NCBI GenBank assembly: GCA_028821455.1
Contig: JAPPGE010000040.1
Location: forward strand, 1-32,537
Length of the DNA: 32,537 bases
Reading direction: 5' to 3'
Origin: a bacterium
GTDB lineage: Bacteria; Pseudomonadota; Alphaproteobacteria; SP197
Made by a program: the position numbers and the translations under genes. Below the pieces are notes generated by a model. It searched no databases and was not told the DNA's origin. It saw nothing but the letters and a program-made list of their open reading frames with translations. This document shows, piece by piece, positions 7,926 through 15,417 of the stretch (position 1 is its first letter; the number at the start of each line of letters is the position of its first letter).

Positions 7926-9032
7926 TCAACCGTAGACAGCGACCGGTGGTCCCGTGTGCTCTTCATCGGGAATCACTCCGGTTCCGGGACCCCCCGTGGG
8001 CACAAGCAATCCGTCGTGATTGCGTACCCCCTGGCCAGGCACGGGGTCACGAGCCAGGTGAGCATGGGCCGGCCAGCTGGCCATGCGGTAAGGCTGTGGC
8101 GTGGAGGCGGCGAGATGAATGGCAGCGGTGTCGGCAAGTGCGCTGCCGCCAACATCCTCGATGTGCATCCTCCAACCGACGTCCATGGCGAGATCGCGGA
8201 TGCGCCGCGCCCGCGTCAGGCCACCGAGACGGTTGGGCTTGACCTTGATGCCGGCGAAGACTCCGGCACGCCAGGCCAGGAGATGGTCCCTGAAGTCATG
8301 CAGGCACTCGTCCAGCAACACCGGCTGGCGGACCTTGCGTGCCACCATGGCGCACTCCTCGAGGGTCTCGCAGGGTTGCTCCACCCATGCCATGGACGGG
8401 ACGGTGTTCAGCACCTCGAAAGCAATCGCAGGCGTCCACGCCCGGTTGATGTCCCAGGTGATCTGTTCCCCTGCCAACCGGAAATCTTCGATGGCTTCGA
8501 TCCGCTCGATGTCGGCTGCCGCATCATGTCCGCCCAGCTTGACCGAGTGGGTACGGTATCCCTCCCTGCGGGACCGTTCGATTCCCGCCACCATGGCCGC
8601 CGGCGTGCCGGTGGGAATCGAGGAGTTGATCTCGACCGGGTGGGGCTCCTCGCCACCGAAGAGTCGCCACAGCGGCTCACCTGTCGCCTTGCCGACAAGG
8701 TCCCAGCAGGCCATGTCGATGGGCGACTTGGCGTAGCGGTGACCGGGGAGACAGGCGTCCATCGCCCGGTTGACGGTATCGAGAGCGCGCGGGTCCCGTC
8801 CCAGCAGAGAGGGCGCCAGCACCTCGAGCGAGGCCCTCAGCCCCTGGCCGTGGGCCGGAAGGTATGAATGTCCCCAGGGACAGCCCTCGCCCCACCCTTC
8901 GAGGCCGCAGTCGGTGTCAATTCTGACGAACGTGCTGTCGAGGCGTTCGGTCACAAGCCGCCCGCCCGAGAGGCTGTACGATTCCTTCAGTGGCAGATCG
9001 ATCCGGTAGACGCTGATGCGCCTGATCTTCAT
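7926..9032 (-). CDS. Enolase-superfamily dehydratase/racemase, cis-3-hydroxy-L-proline dehydratase-like
   Basis: A 368-residue member of the mandelate racemase/muconate lactonizing enzyme group. The N-terminal capping domain has GWGEGCPWG, and the barrel shows the catalytic-base Lys in SVKLG, metal ligands in WDIN, WVEQPCETLEE and LLDECLHDF, and a second Lys in GIKVKPNRLGG. The GWGEGCPWGHSYLPAHG stretch and overall pattern resemble proteins I recall as cis-3-hydroxy-L-proline dehydratases; hydroxyproline-betaine epimerases are a close alternative. ATG 9032 starts the recognisable domain (MKIRRI), preceded by a GGGGCGGA stretch. The frame stays open to 10220, but that extension is antisense to the persulfide dioxygenase gene. 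It lies upstream of the RiPP genes on the same strand but has no obvious link with them. Confidence 0.8.
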   Translation of the reverse strand: MKIRRISVYRIDLPLKESYSLSGGRLVTERLDSTFVRIDTDCGLEGWGEGCPWGHSYLPAHGQGLRASLEVLAPSLLGRDPRALDTVNRAMDACLPGHRYAKSPIDMACWDLVGKATGEPLWRLFGGEEPHPVEINSSIPTGTPAAMVAGIERSRREGYRTHSVKLGGHDAAADIERIEAIEDFRLAGEQITWDINRAWTPAIAFEVLNTVPSMAWVEQPCETLEECAMVARKVRQPVLLDECLHDFRDHLLAWRAGVFAGIKVKPNRLGGLTRARRIRDLAMDVGWRMHIEDVGGSALADTAAIHLAASTPQPYRMASWPAHAHLARDPVPGQGVRNHDGLLVPTGGPGTGVIPDEEHTGPPVAVYG

Positions 9033-9239
9033 GTTCCGCCCCACACCACCCACGGGCTCCGGCCGCCGGCGAGACGCCGTTGCGATACAGGTCCGGTGGC
9101 CCTTGTCAACGCCATCGTAGCCCAAGGCCGAGGGACCAGCGAGACCGGAACCGCGCGATGAAATTCCGGATGATGCTGGCCGGAAGCGGCGGCAAGGCCC
9201 TACAATGGCGTCCGTAAAATCACGGGGCGGAGACGGACC

Positions 9240-10277
9240 ATGATCTTTCGCCAGTTCTACCATCAGGAGTCGGGCACCTACACCTACCTGCTGGGTGGGC
9301 GCGCCGGAGGTGAGGCGCTCATCATCGACCCGGTCGAGGAGCGGGTGGAGCGTTACCTCGCGCTGCTTGACGAACTCGACCTCACGCTTGCCAAGGTGCT
9401 CGATACCCACGTCCATGCCGACCACATTAGCGGCATGGCGGAACTGCGTGACCGCACCCGCTGCGTCACCGTGATGGGGCGGGAGGCGCCGGTGGACGTG
9501 GTCTCGATGCGGGTCGGTGACGGCGACCCGATCAAGGTCGAGGGCGTGAGCCTGCGCGCTCTGCACACGCCGGGGCACACCGCCGAATCCTACAGCTTCG
9601 TGATGGAGGACCGCGTCTTCACCGGCGACACGCTGCTGATCCGGGGCACAGGCCGCACCGACTTCCAGAACGGCGACGCGCTGCAGCAGTACGACTCGCT
9701 CTTTGGAAAGTTGCTGACCCTGCCCGATGAGACGCTGGTCTACCCCGGCCACGACTACAAGGGTGACACGGTGAGCACCATCGGCGAGGAAAGGCGCTTC
9801 AATCCCCGCCTCCAGGTCGCATCGCCTGAAGAGTACGCGGCGCTGATGGACGGCCTGAATCTCGCCAACCCAAAGATGATGGACGTTGCCGTACCCGCGA
9901 ACCTGAGCGTTGGCCGGGGCCAGAAGGACGAGTCGCATCCCGAGTGTGCAATGAGCGCGCGCGACGTGATGCACGACCACCGGCCCGACGACATCCTCGT
10001 CGACCTGCGCGAGGCCGGCGAGCGGGCCCGCGAGGGCACCATCCCCGGCTCGGTGCATGCGCCCTACGATCGTCTCGCGGAGATGATCGAGCCTGGAGGG
10101 GCACTGCGCGCGCTCGCCGGCCGCCCCGGCCACCGGCTGGTCTACTATTGCGCCTTCGGCGAGCGCTCGGCGATGGCGGTGGAGAGCTCGCGCCAGAGCG
10201 GCGTCGGCAACGTCTGCCACATGATCGGCGGCATCGCCGCCTGGCGCGAGGCCGGCGGCACGGTCGAGGAGTGCTGA
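9240..10277 (+). CDS. Persulfide dioxygenase-rhodanese fusion (ETHE1-like)
   Basis: The 345-residue protein joins a metallo-beta-lactamase-fold persulfide dioxygenase (about 1-240) to a rhodanese domain (about 245-345). The dioxygenase has THVHADH, the histidine of HTPGHTAES, the aspartate of GDTLLIRGTGRTDFQ and the histidine of YPGHDYKG, as in ETHE1-type mononuclear iron enzymes that oxidise glutathione persulfide to sulfite. The rhodanese loop reads CAFGERS with the active-site Cys present. Such fusions move sulfane sulfur between thiosulfate/persulfide and sulfite. The gene is divergent from the enolase-superfamily gene across a 207-base gap that includes a TACAAT box (9201-9206). It lies 171 bases from the end of the convergent desulfurase-like genes and could handle sulfur they release; that link is inferred. 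Confidence 0.9.
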   Translation: MIFRQFYHQESGTYTYLLGGRAGGEALIIDPVEERVERYLALLDELDLTLAKVLDTHVHADHISGMAELRDRTRCVTVMGREAPVDVVSMRVGDGDPIKVEGVSLRALHTPGHTAESYSFVMEDRVFTGDTLLIRGTGRTDFQNGDALQQYDSLFGKLLTLPDETLVYPGHDYKGDTVSTIGEERRFNPRLQVASPEEYAALMDGLNLANPKMMDVAVPANLSVGRGQKDESHPECAMSARDVMHDHRPDDILVDLREAGERAREGTIPGSVHAPYDRLAEMIEPGGALRALAGRPGHRLVYYCAFGERSAMAVESSRQSGVGNVCHMIGGIAAWREAGGTVEEC

Positions 10278-10448
10278 GCCCGCCCCGGTGCTTCGCCGAC
10301 GCGCGATGCCCTCCCCGGTCCCGTCACTTGACAGGTTCGCTCAGGCTGCGCGGAACGGCCGTGGCTGGTGGCAGAGTGTCACTCTCCGGTACCAAACCGC
10401 CACCACCCGCGGCCGCCGGGGAGACGCTGTCGCGGTGCAGGGCGGATA

Positions 10449-11507
10449 TCAGGCAAAGGCGCTCGTGTAGTCGAAGTCGTAGCCGAAGGCGCGGGGGCCG
10501 ACGAGTTCAAGCCCGCGCTGTGTGGTGAGGATGGCGGGAACGGGAAGGGCGACGACGGCGATTCTTTGGCCATAGCGCAGGGTCTCGGTGCCCACGGCCT
10601 CACCCGATTCGACATCCATGAGACAGATGATATCGGGCGTCATCACCGCCAGCACGCCATCACGACGGCCGATCAGGTACTCGTTCTGGAAGTCGACCTC
10701 GAAGGTTCCCGCTCCCTCCAGCACGGCGCGGCCCCTCAAGAATCCCTCGCTGGTGCGGCGCCTGACATCGTTCACCTTGCCGGTGAAGACCAACCGTCCA
10801 CCCTCGCTGTCGATCACGGCCGCCACGGGATCGGCGAGGCGTTGCTGCGCATCACGAACTGCGCGGCCGATCCGGATCGCCCGGCTCACGGAACCGTGAA
10901 TGGCAAAGGCCTTCACTTCGCCGCCGCTGCGCGGCGCCTCGGCGGTCGGCGCGGTCGAACCCAGCGCCGTGGTGACCACACGCGACAGCCGTTCCATCCA
11001 ATGCCAGCTCGCCGCACGGGTCACGATGACGGCGTTGTCACGCACATCGCCGAGCGCCATGGGAAACACGGCAAGGTCGTGGATGGCGAAGCTCGTCATC
11101 TGGGCTTCCGGGAAGGCCCGGCCCATGGTGTCGGCATCGACAACCGGAAGGTTCAGGGCGGCGCCCGCCAGAAAGGGCTCGATTCCGTTGCCGCCGCCGA
11201 TCTCGGCGGCCATGACCGCCTGGAACGGGCGGCCCAGCCAGTCCTCGAGCGCCCGCACCGGCGCCGCCGAGAGTTCGGGGTCCGCCAGACGCTCCTGGCC
11301 GGCAAGCGGCGCTCCCATGGTCGCGACCACGGCAACGAGATCGTCATCGTCGAGCTCTCCGGGATCAACGAGATCGATTGCCACGCCACCGCGGTAGAGG
11401 GCATCGAGATTGAGCCAGCCATCATAGGGACTGCCACCACCACCGGAGCCCAGGATCCAGGCGCCGGTGGCGAGCGGCGTGATGTCGTCTTCGTGAAGTG
11501 TGCGCAT
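10449..11507 (-). CDS. DUF917 / S-methyl-thiohydantoin desulfurase-like protein, copy 1
   Basis: A 352-residue protein of the DUF917 family, which current family lists name S-methyl-thiohydantoin desulfurase. The N-terminal half has the glycine-rich ILGSGGGGSPYDG (18-30) and a GGGNGIEPF segment. Start ATG 11507 matches the paralogue at 11686-12744; the open frame upstream is antisense to the amidohydrolase remnant. By eye about 24 of 352 residues differ between the copies, nearly all in the first two thirds. The last ~120 residues are almost identical, which suggests recent gene conversion. A truncated copy of the amidohydrolase 5' end lies divergently 51 bases upstream, so this copy arose by duplication of the whole divergent promoter region. 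Enzymatic role is by family name only. Confidence 0.85.
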   Translation of the reverse strand: MRTLHEDDITPLATGAWILGSGGGGSPYDGWLNLDALYRGGVAIDLVDPGELDDDDLVAVVATMGAPLAGQERLADPELSAAPVRALEDWLGRPFQAVMAAEIGGGNGIEPFLAGAALNLPVVDADTMGRAFPEAQMTSFAIHDLAVFPMALGDVRDNAVIVTRAASWHWMERLSRVVTTALGSTAPTAEAPRSGGEVKAFAIHGSVSRAIRIGRAVRDAQQRLADPVAAVIDSEGGRLVFTGKVNDVRRRTSEGFLRGRAVLEGAGTFEVDFQNEYLIGRRDGVLAVMTPDIICLMDVESGEAVGTETLRYGQRIAVVALPVPAILTTQRGLELVGPRAFGYDFDYTSAFA

Positions 11508-11645
11508 GCCTGTCAGGTATTCCCTCGCAACGGTTACTCCATGATGGGGCACAGAACCATGAATGACACATCGCTCATCCACGACATTGCCTGGTTCGTG
11601 GTCTGGAACGGGACGATGCAATCCACTCTCCGGCATGCCGATCCG
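10449..11645. repeat. Tandem duplication unit, left copy
   Basis: This segment (one DUF917 gene, the divergent intergenic region and the first ~28 codons of an amidohydrolase gene) is repeated in direct orientation at 11686-12883 with an offset of about 1237 bases. Long stretches in the DUF917 C-terminal coding part look base-identical. Confidence 0.85.
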
Positions 11646-11675
11646 CCATCCACCCGGGAGGTGCTGATGGGGTGA
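11559..11675 (+). pseudogene. Truncated 5' remnant of the amidohydrolase gene
   Basis: ATG 11559 opens a 38-codon frame beginning MNDTSLIHDIAWFVVW, closely matching the start of the intact amidohydrolase at 12797 (MNDTTVIHDIAWLVAW). Similarity ends near 11645 and the frame stops at 11675. It is the leftover of a tandem duplication that copied the DUF917 gene, the shared divergent promoter and the first ~28 codons. It is not expected to make a functional enzyme. Confidence 0.8.
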
Positions 11676-11685
11676 AGAGCGGGTG

Positions 11686-12744
11686 TCAGGCAAAGGCGCT
11701 CCTGTAATCGAAGTCGTAGCCGAAGGCGCGGGGGCCGACGAGTTCGAGGCCGCGCTGTGTGGTGAGGATGGCGGGAACGGGAAGGGCGACGACGGCGATT
11801 CTCTGGCCGTAGCGCAGGGTCTCGGTGCCCACGGCCTCACCCGATTCGACATCCATGAGACAGATGATATCGGGCGTCATCACCGCCAGCACGCCATCAC
11901 GACGGCCGATCAGGTACTCGTTCTGGAAGTCGACCTCGAAGGTTCCCGCTCCCTCCAGCACGGCGCGGCCCCTCAAGAATCCCTCGCTGGTGCGGCGCCT
12001 GACATCGTTCACCTTGCCGGTGAAGACCAACCGTCCACCCTCGCTGTCGATCACGGCCATCACGGAATCGGCAAGGCGTTGCTGCGCGTCGCCAACGGCC
12101 CGGCCGATCCGGATCGCCCGGCTCACCGAACCGTGAATGGCAAATGCCTTCACCTCGCGGCCACTGCGCGGCGCCTTGGCTGTCGGCGCGGTTGAACCCA
12201 GCGCCGTGGTGACGGCCCGCGACAGCCGTTCCATCCAATGCCAGCTCGCCGCACGGGCGACGATGACGGTGTTGTCACGCACATCGCCGAGCGCCATGGG
12301 AAACATGGCAAGGTCATGGATGGCAAAGCTCGTCATCTGGGCTTCCGGAAAGGCGCGGCCCATGGCATCGGCATCGACCACCGGCAGGTTCAGGGTGGCG
12401 CCCACCAGAAAGGGCTCGATCCCGTTGCCGCCGCCGATCTCGACGGCCATGACCGCCTGGAAACGGCGGCCCAGCCAATCCTCGAGCGCCCGCACCGGCG
12501 CCGCCGAGAGTTCGGGGTCCGCCAGACGCTCCTGGCCGGCCAGCGGTGCCCCCATGGTCGAGACCACGGCCACGAGATCGTTGTCGCCGAGCTCTCCGGG
12601 ATCGATGAGATCGATGGTAACGCCAGCACGGTAGAGTGCGCCCAGATTGAGCCAGCCGTCATAGGGACTGCCGCCACCGCCGGAGCCCAGGATCCAGGCG
12701 CCCGTGGCCAGCGGCGTGATGTCGTCTTCTTGAAGTATGCGCAT
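11686..12744 (-). CDS. DUF917 / S-methyl-thiohydantoin desulfurase-like protein, copy 2
   Basis: The 352-residue paralogue of the protein encoded at 10449-11507 has the same ILGSGGGGSPYDG and GGGNGIEPF motifs. ATG 12744 lies 52 bases from the start of the divergent amidohydrolase, so the two are likely controlled from one short intergenic region. Because this copy still faces an intact partner gene, it is probably the parental copy. Differences from copy 1 include Pro-to-Arg, Glu-to-Lys and Gly-to-Arg changes in the first 220 residues, so the copies may differ in substrate or stability. Family membership is firm, activity unproven. Confidence 0.87.
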   Translation of the reverse strand: MRILQEDDITPLATGAWILGSGGGGSPYDGWLNLGALYRAGVTIDLIDPGELGDNDLVAVVSTMGAPLAGQERLADPELSAAPVRALEDWLGRRFQAVMAVEIGGGNGIEPFLVGATLNLPVVDADAMGRAFPEAQMTSFAIHDLAMFPMALGDVRDNTVIVARAASWHWMERLSRAVTTALGSTAPTAKAPRSGREVKAFAIHGSVSRAIRIGRAVGDAQQRLADSVMAVIDSEGGRLVFTGKVNDVRRRTSEGFLRGRAVLEGAGTFEVDFQNEYLIGRRDGVLAVMTPDIICLMDVESGEAVGTETLRYGQRIAVVALPVPAILTTQRGLELVGPRAFGYDFDYRSAFA

Positions 12745-12883
12745 GTCTGCCGGGTGTTCCCTAGTCACGGTTATTCTATGATGGCGGCACAGAACCATGA
12801 ACGACACGACGGTCATCCACGACATTGCCTGGCTCGTGGCCTGGGACGGGACGAAGCATGTCTACCTGCGGCATGCCGACCTC
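11686..12883. repeat. Tandem duplication unit, right copy
   Basis: Right copy of the duplication described at 10449-11645. The right end falls inside the intact amidohydrolase gene, near its codon 29, which shows that this copy is the donor locus. Confidence 0.85.
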
Positions 12884-14248
12884 GCCTTCGCCAACGGCAG
12901 CATCACCCATGTGGGCAAAGGCCGGGACGTTTCGGCAGGGCGACGCATCGACGGCTCGGGACTCCTCGTCATGCCCGGTCTCGTCAACATCCACACCCAC
13001 GCCCAGAGCGAGGCGATGCGCAAGGGGATCACGGACGAAACACACTCCCCGGGCTTCTGGCACAGCTCGCTCTACGAACACCTGCCGGTCTTCAATCCCA
13101 CGGACGAAGAGGGTCGTGAAGCCTGTCTCAAGGTTGCGCTCGCCGAGTTGCTGCTGTCGGGTGTGACCACGGCGGTCGATCTCTCCATGCCCTACGACGG
13201 CTGGCTGGATGCCCTTGCGGCGAGCGGCATCCGCGGAGTCGCCGCCCCGATGTTCCGCGATGCACGGTGGTCGACGGCGGACGGACACAGCCTCGACTAC
13301 GATTGGACACCCGGCGCCGGCGCCCGGGGACTGGAGCGGGCCCTCACCGTCATCGAGCTGGCCCGCCAGCATCCCTCGGGCCGGCTTTCGGGCATGGTTG
13401 CCCCCTCACAGGTCGACACCTGTACCGAGGAAACCCTGCGTGACAGCCACGCCGCCGCCAGGGAACGCAACCTCCCGTGGACAATTCACGCCGCGCAATC
13501 CGTCACCGAGTTCCACGAGATGCAACGGCGCCACGGCGCATCGCCGATCCAGTGGATGCACGACATCGGTGTGCTCGATGAACGAAGCACGATCGCCCAC
13601 TGCATCTTCTTCGACCATCACCCGTGGCTGCACTGGACCGCGCGCCGGGACCTCGATCTGATGCGCGACAGCGGCGCTACCGTGGCCCACTGTCCGACCG
13701 TGTTTTCGCGCCGCGGCATCGCTCTCAACACCATCGGCGGCTACCTGCGACACGGGGTCTCCCTGGGGTTGGGTACGGACACCTATCCGCACAACATGCT
13801 GGACGAGATGCGCACGGCCGCCGTTGCCGCCCGCCTCGTGGCCGGCAGTGTTGCCGATCTCGACTACAGCGAGATCTTTCATGCCGCCACGGTCGGCGGC
13901 GCCACGGCTCTGGGCCGCGATGACCTGGGGAGGATCAGTGTCGGAGCCAAGGCGGACCTCGTGACGATCGATCTCGCCCACCCGGCGATGCGGCCGGTCC
14001 GCGAACCCCTGCGCAGCCTCATCGTCGTTGCCGCCGAACGGGCAGTCAGGGATGTCTGGGTGGAGGGAGAGAGAGTGGTGGCCGATGGAGAGATCGTGAC
14101 CGTTGACCTTGCGGCCGAACTGGATCGCCTGGAAGCCGGACAAAGAGCGATGATGGCTGCGGTGCCGCAGATTGACTGGGCCGGGCGCACGGTCGATGCT
14201 CTCGCTCCGATGATGCTGGATACCGTTGACGATGTTGGCAGACCTTGA
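12797..14248 (+). CDS. Amidohydrolase family protein (AtzA/TrzN/SsnA-like)
   Basis: The 483-residue protein is a metal-dependent hydrolase of the amidohydrolase superfamily. Visible metal and catalytic positions are NIHTHAQSE (HxH), the histidine of IHAAQS, the histidine of IAHCIFF and the aspartate of GTDTYPHN. The C-terminal region has the usual ADLVTIDL composite-domain segment. The group deaminates or opens ring nitrogen compounds such as triazines, guanine and cyclic amidines. Divergent pairing with DUF917 genes points to a heterocycle (hydantoin or thiohydantoin type) as substrate, but this is inference. Its stop overlaps the ribosome-binding region of the selenoprotein gene that follows, so the two are probably one transcript. 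Start ATG 12797. Confidence 0.88.
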   Translation: MNDTTVIHDIAWLVAWDGTKHVYLRHADLAFANGSITHVGKGRDVSAGRRIDGSGLLVMPGLVNIHTHAQSEAMRKGITDETHSPGFWHSSLYEHLPVFNPTDEEGREACLKVALAELLLSGVTTAVDLSMPYDGWLDALAASGIRGVAAPMFRDARWSTADGHSLDYDWTPGAGARGLERALTVIELARQHPSGRLSGMVAPSQVDTCTEETLRDSHAAARERNLPWTIHAAQSVTEFHEMQRRHGASPIQWMHDIGVLDERSTIAHCIFFDHHPWLHWTARRDLDLMRDSGATVAHCPTVFSRRGIALNTIGGYLRHGVSLGLGTDTYPHNMLDEMRTAAVAARLVAGSVADLDYSEIFHAATVGGATALGRDDLGRISVGAKADLVTIDLAHPAMRPVREPLRSLIVVAAERAVRDVWVEGERVVADGEIVTVDLAAELDRLEAGQRAMMAAVPQIDWAGRTVDALAPMMLDTVDDVGRP

Positions 14249-14259
14249 GGAGGTGCTCC

Positions 14260-15417
14260 TTGGTACGCATGACTGACCTTAACCCGGAAATGGCGGAATT
14301 TCTGAGGGAATTCACCAGTCCCGATGTGCCGGGCTCGCCGTGGACGGAACCGGCGCCTCCGTCCATGCGACGGGTGTCACTCGTATCCTCGGCCGGACTG
14401 CGGCTGCGCGGTGACCAGGCGTTCAGCGAAGGCTCGGCGGACTACCGGAGCATTCCTGTCGAGGGCGCGGCGGATGTCGTTCAGGATCATGTTTCGGTCT
14501 CCCACGACCGGACCGGTTTCCAGGAAGACATCAACGTCGTCTTCCCGCTGCCGAGGCTCCTGGAGATCGCCGATGAAGGGGCAATCGGATCGGTGGCGAA
14601 GACCCACTATTCGTTCATGGGCGCGACGGATCCCCTGGCCATGGAAAGTGCGGCGCGCCGCCTTGCCGGCAGAATGAAGGCGGAGGGAGTCAACACGGTC
14701 ATCCTCGCCCCCGTATGACCCCTTTGCACGTGCGCCGTGAGCGGACTGGCAAAGTTCATGGAGGACGAGGGCCTGGCGACGGCACTCATCGCACTGGTGC
14801 GTCGCCAGGCCGAAGAGGTGAGGCCGCCACGCGCCCTCTGGGTGCCGTTTCCGCTGGGCAGGCCCTTCGGTGCTGCAGGCAATGCGCCATTCCAGCGGCG
14901 CGTCCTCACGGCTCTCCTCGATCTCTTCGCCAGGCCCGCCGGACCCGTGCTCGAGGACTTCACCGACGAGGCACCGCCTGAGGGGGAGAGTCGGGAGGTT
15001 CTCGACCGCCTTGTCGTCAATCGTGACGGTCCGCTCATCGAGGAAGTCGACGGCTTGCGCGCGTGGTACGAAGCAAGCGTCGCAAGGCGCGGCCGCACCA
15101 CACTGGGTGGATCGGGCATGGACGCCCCCGGTGCCGCCAGGCTGCTCACCGCCTGGCTCGCCGGCGACGCCATGGCAGAGGGCGCCGAAATCGACCTGCT
15201 GCGCCTCGCCTCGGAAGACCTGAAGGCCTACTACATGGAGTCTGCCGTGGCGCGCACCGGAGCCACGGATACCGGAGCCGTGACCGCCTGGTTCTGGACC
15301 CGGACAGCGGCCGGCCGGATCATTCAGGATGTGCGTTCGAAGTGTCTCTCCAGCAACGACGCGGCGATTCGCGACGCCGGATCCTACATGTTCGTGCCCG
15401 AAAACGTGAACGGCTGA
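14260..15417 (+). CDS. GrdB/PrdB-like reductase, selenoprotein read through in-frame TGA at 14716
   Basis: The frame 14260-14718 (ending APV-TGA) continues in the same frame to 15417. If TGA encodes Sec, the product has about 385 residues with Sec153 in an APV-U-P-L-C-T-C context. Homologues of the glycine/betaine/sarcosine/D-proline reductase B family carry Cys or Sec in the same VxPxC-type place; the segments INVVFPLPRLLEIADEGAIG and HYSFMGATDP support the family. A hairpin fitting the bacterial SECIS rules follows the TGA, and selD and selC are the next genes. Start: TTG 14260 lies 6 bases after GGAGG (14249-14253); ATG 14269 is an alternative. It follows the amidohydrolase by 11 bases and overlaps the 3' end of selD by 34 bases. 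A conventional annotation would show two genes or a pseudogene. Substrate unknown. Confidence 0.85.
14716..14718 (+). other. Predicted selenocysteine codon (TGA)
   Basis: This TGA is in frame with coding sequence on both sides and falls on the position of the first Cys of a CPLC-type redox motif, giving U-P-L-C. The alternative, termination and restart at GTG 14737, would cut the protein just before its redox motif and has no ribosome-binding site. Confidence 0.82.
14719..14755 (+). promoter_or_regulatory. SECIS-like hairpin downstream of the TGA
   Basis: CTTTGC (14722-14727) pairs with GCAAAG (14749-14754). Inside, G30-T31 pairs with A45-C46 and CGC (14733-14735) with GCG (14741-14743), leaving the apical loop CGTGA (14736-14740). 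The loop starts 17 bases after the TGA and has G in its second position followed by U. This matches the known bacterial SECIS requirements (loop 16-37 bases after UGA, G among the first two loop bases). Folding was done by hand. Confidence 0.72.

Noticed and set aside
1071..8867. Long plus-strand open frames antisense to the RiPP genes
   Set aside because: They are GC-driven shadow frames of the minus-strand genes; none shows a domain or a ribosome-binding site.
9033..10220. N-terminal extension of the enolase-superfamily gene to 10220 on the minus strand
   Set aside because: The extension is antisense to the well-supported persulfide dioxygenase gene and has no domain; the family start is at 9032.
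14716..14718. Treating the TGA as a true stop or a disrupted (pseudo) gene
   Set aside because: Both sides keep good coding sequence in one frame, the codon sits on the redox-Cys position, a SECIS-like hairpin follows, and selC/selD are adjacent. A restart at GTG 14737 has no ribosome-binding site.
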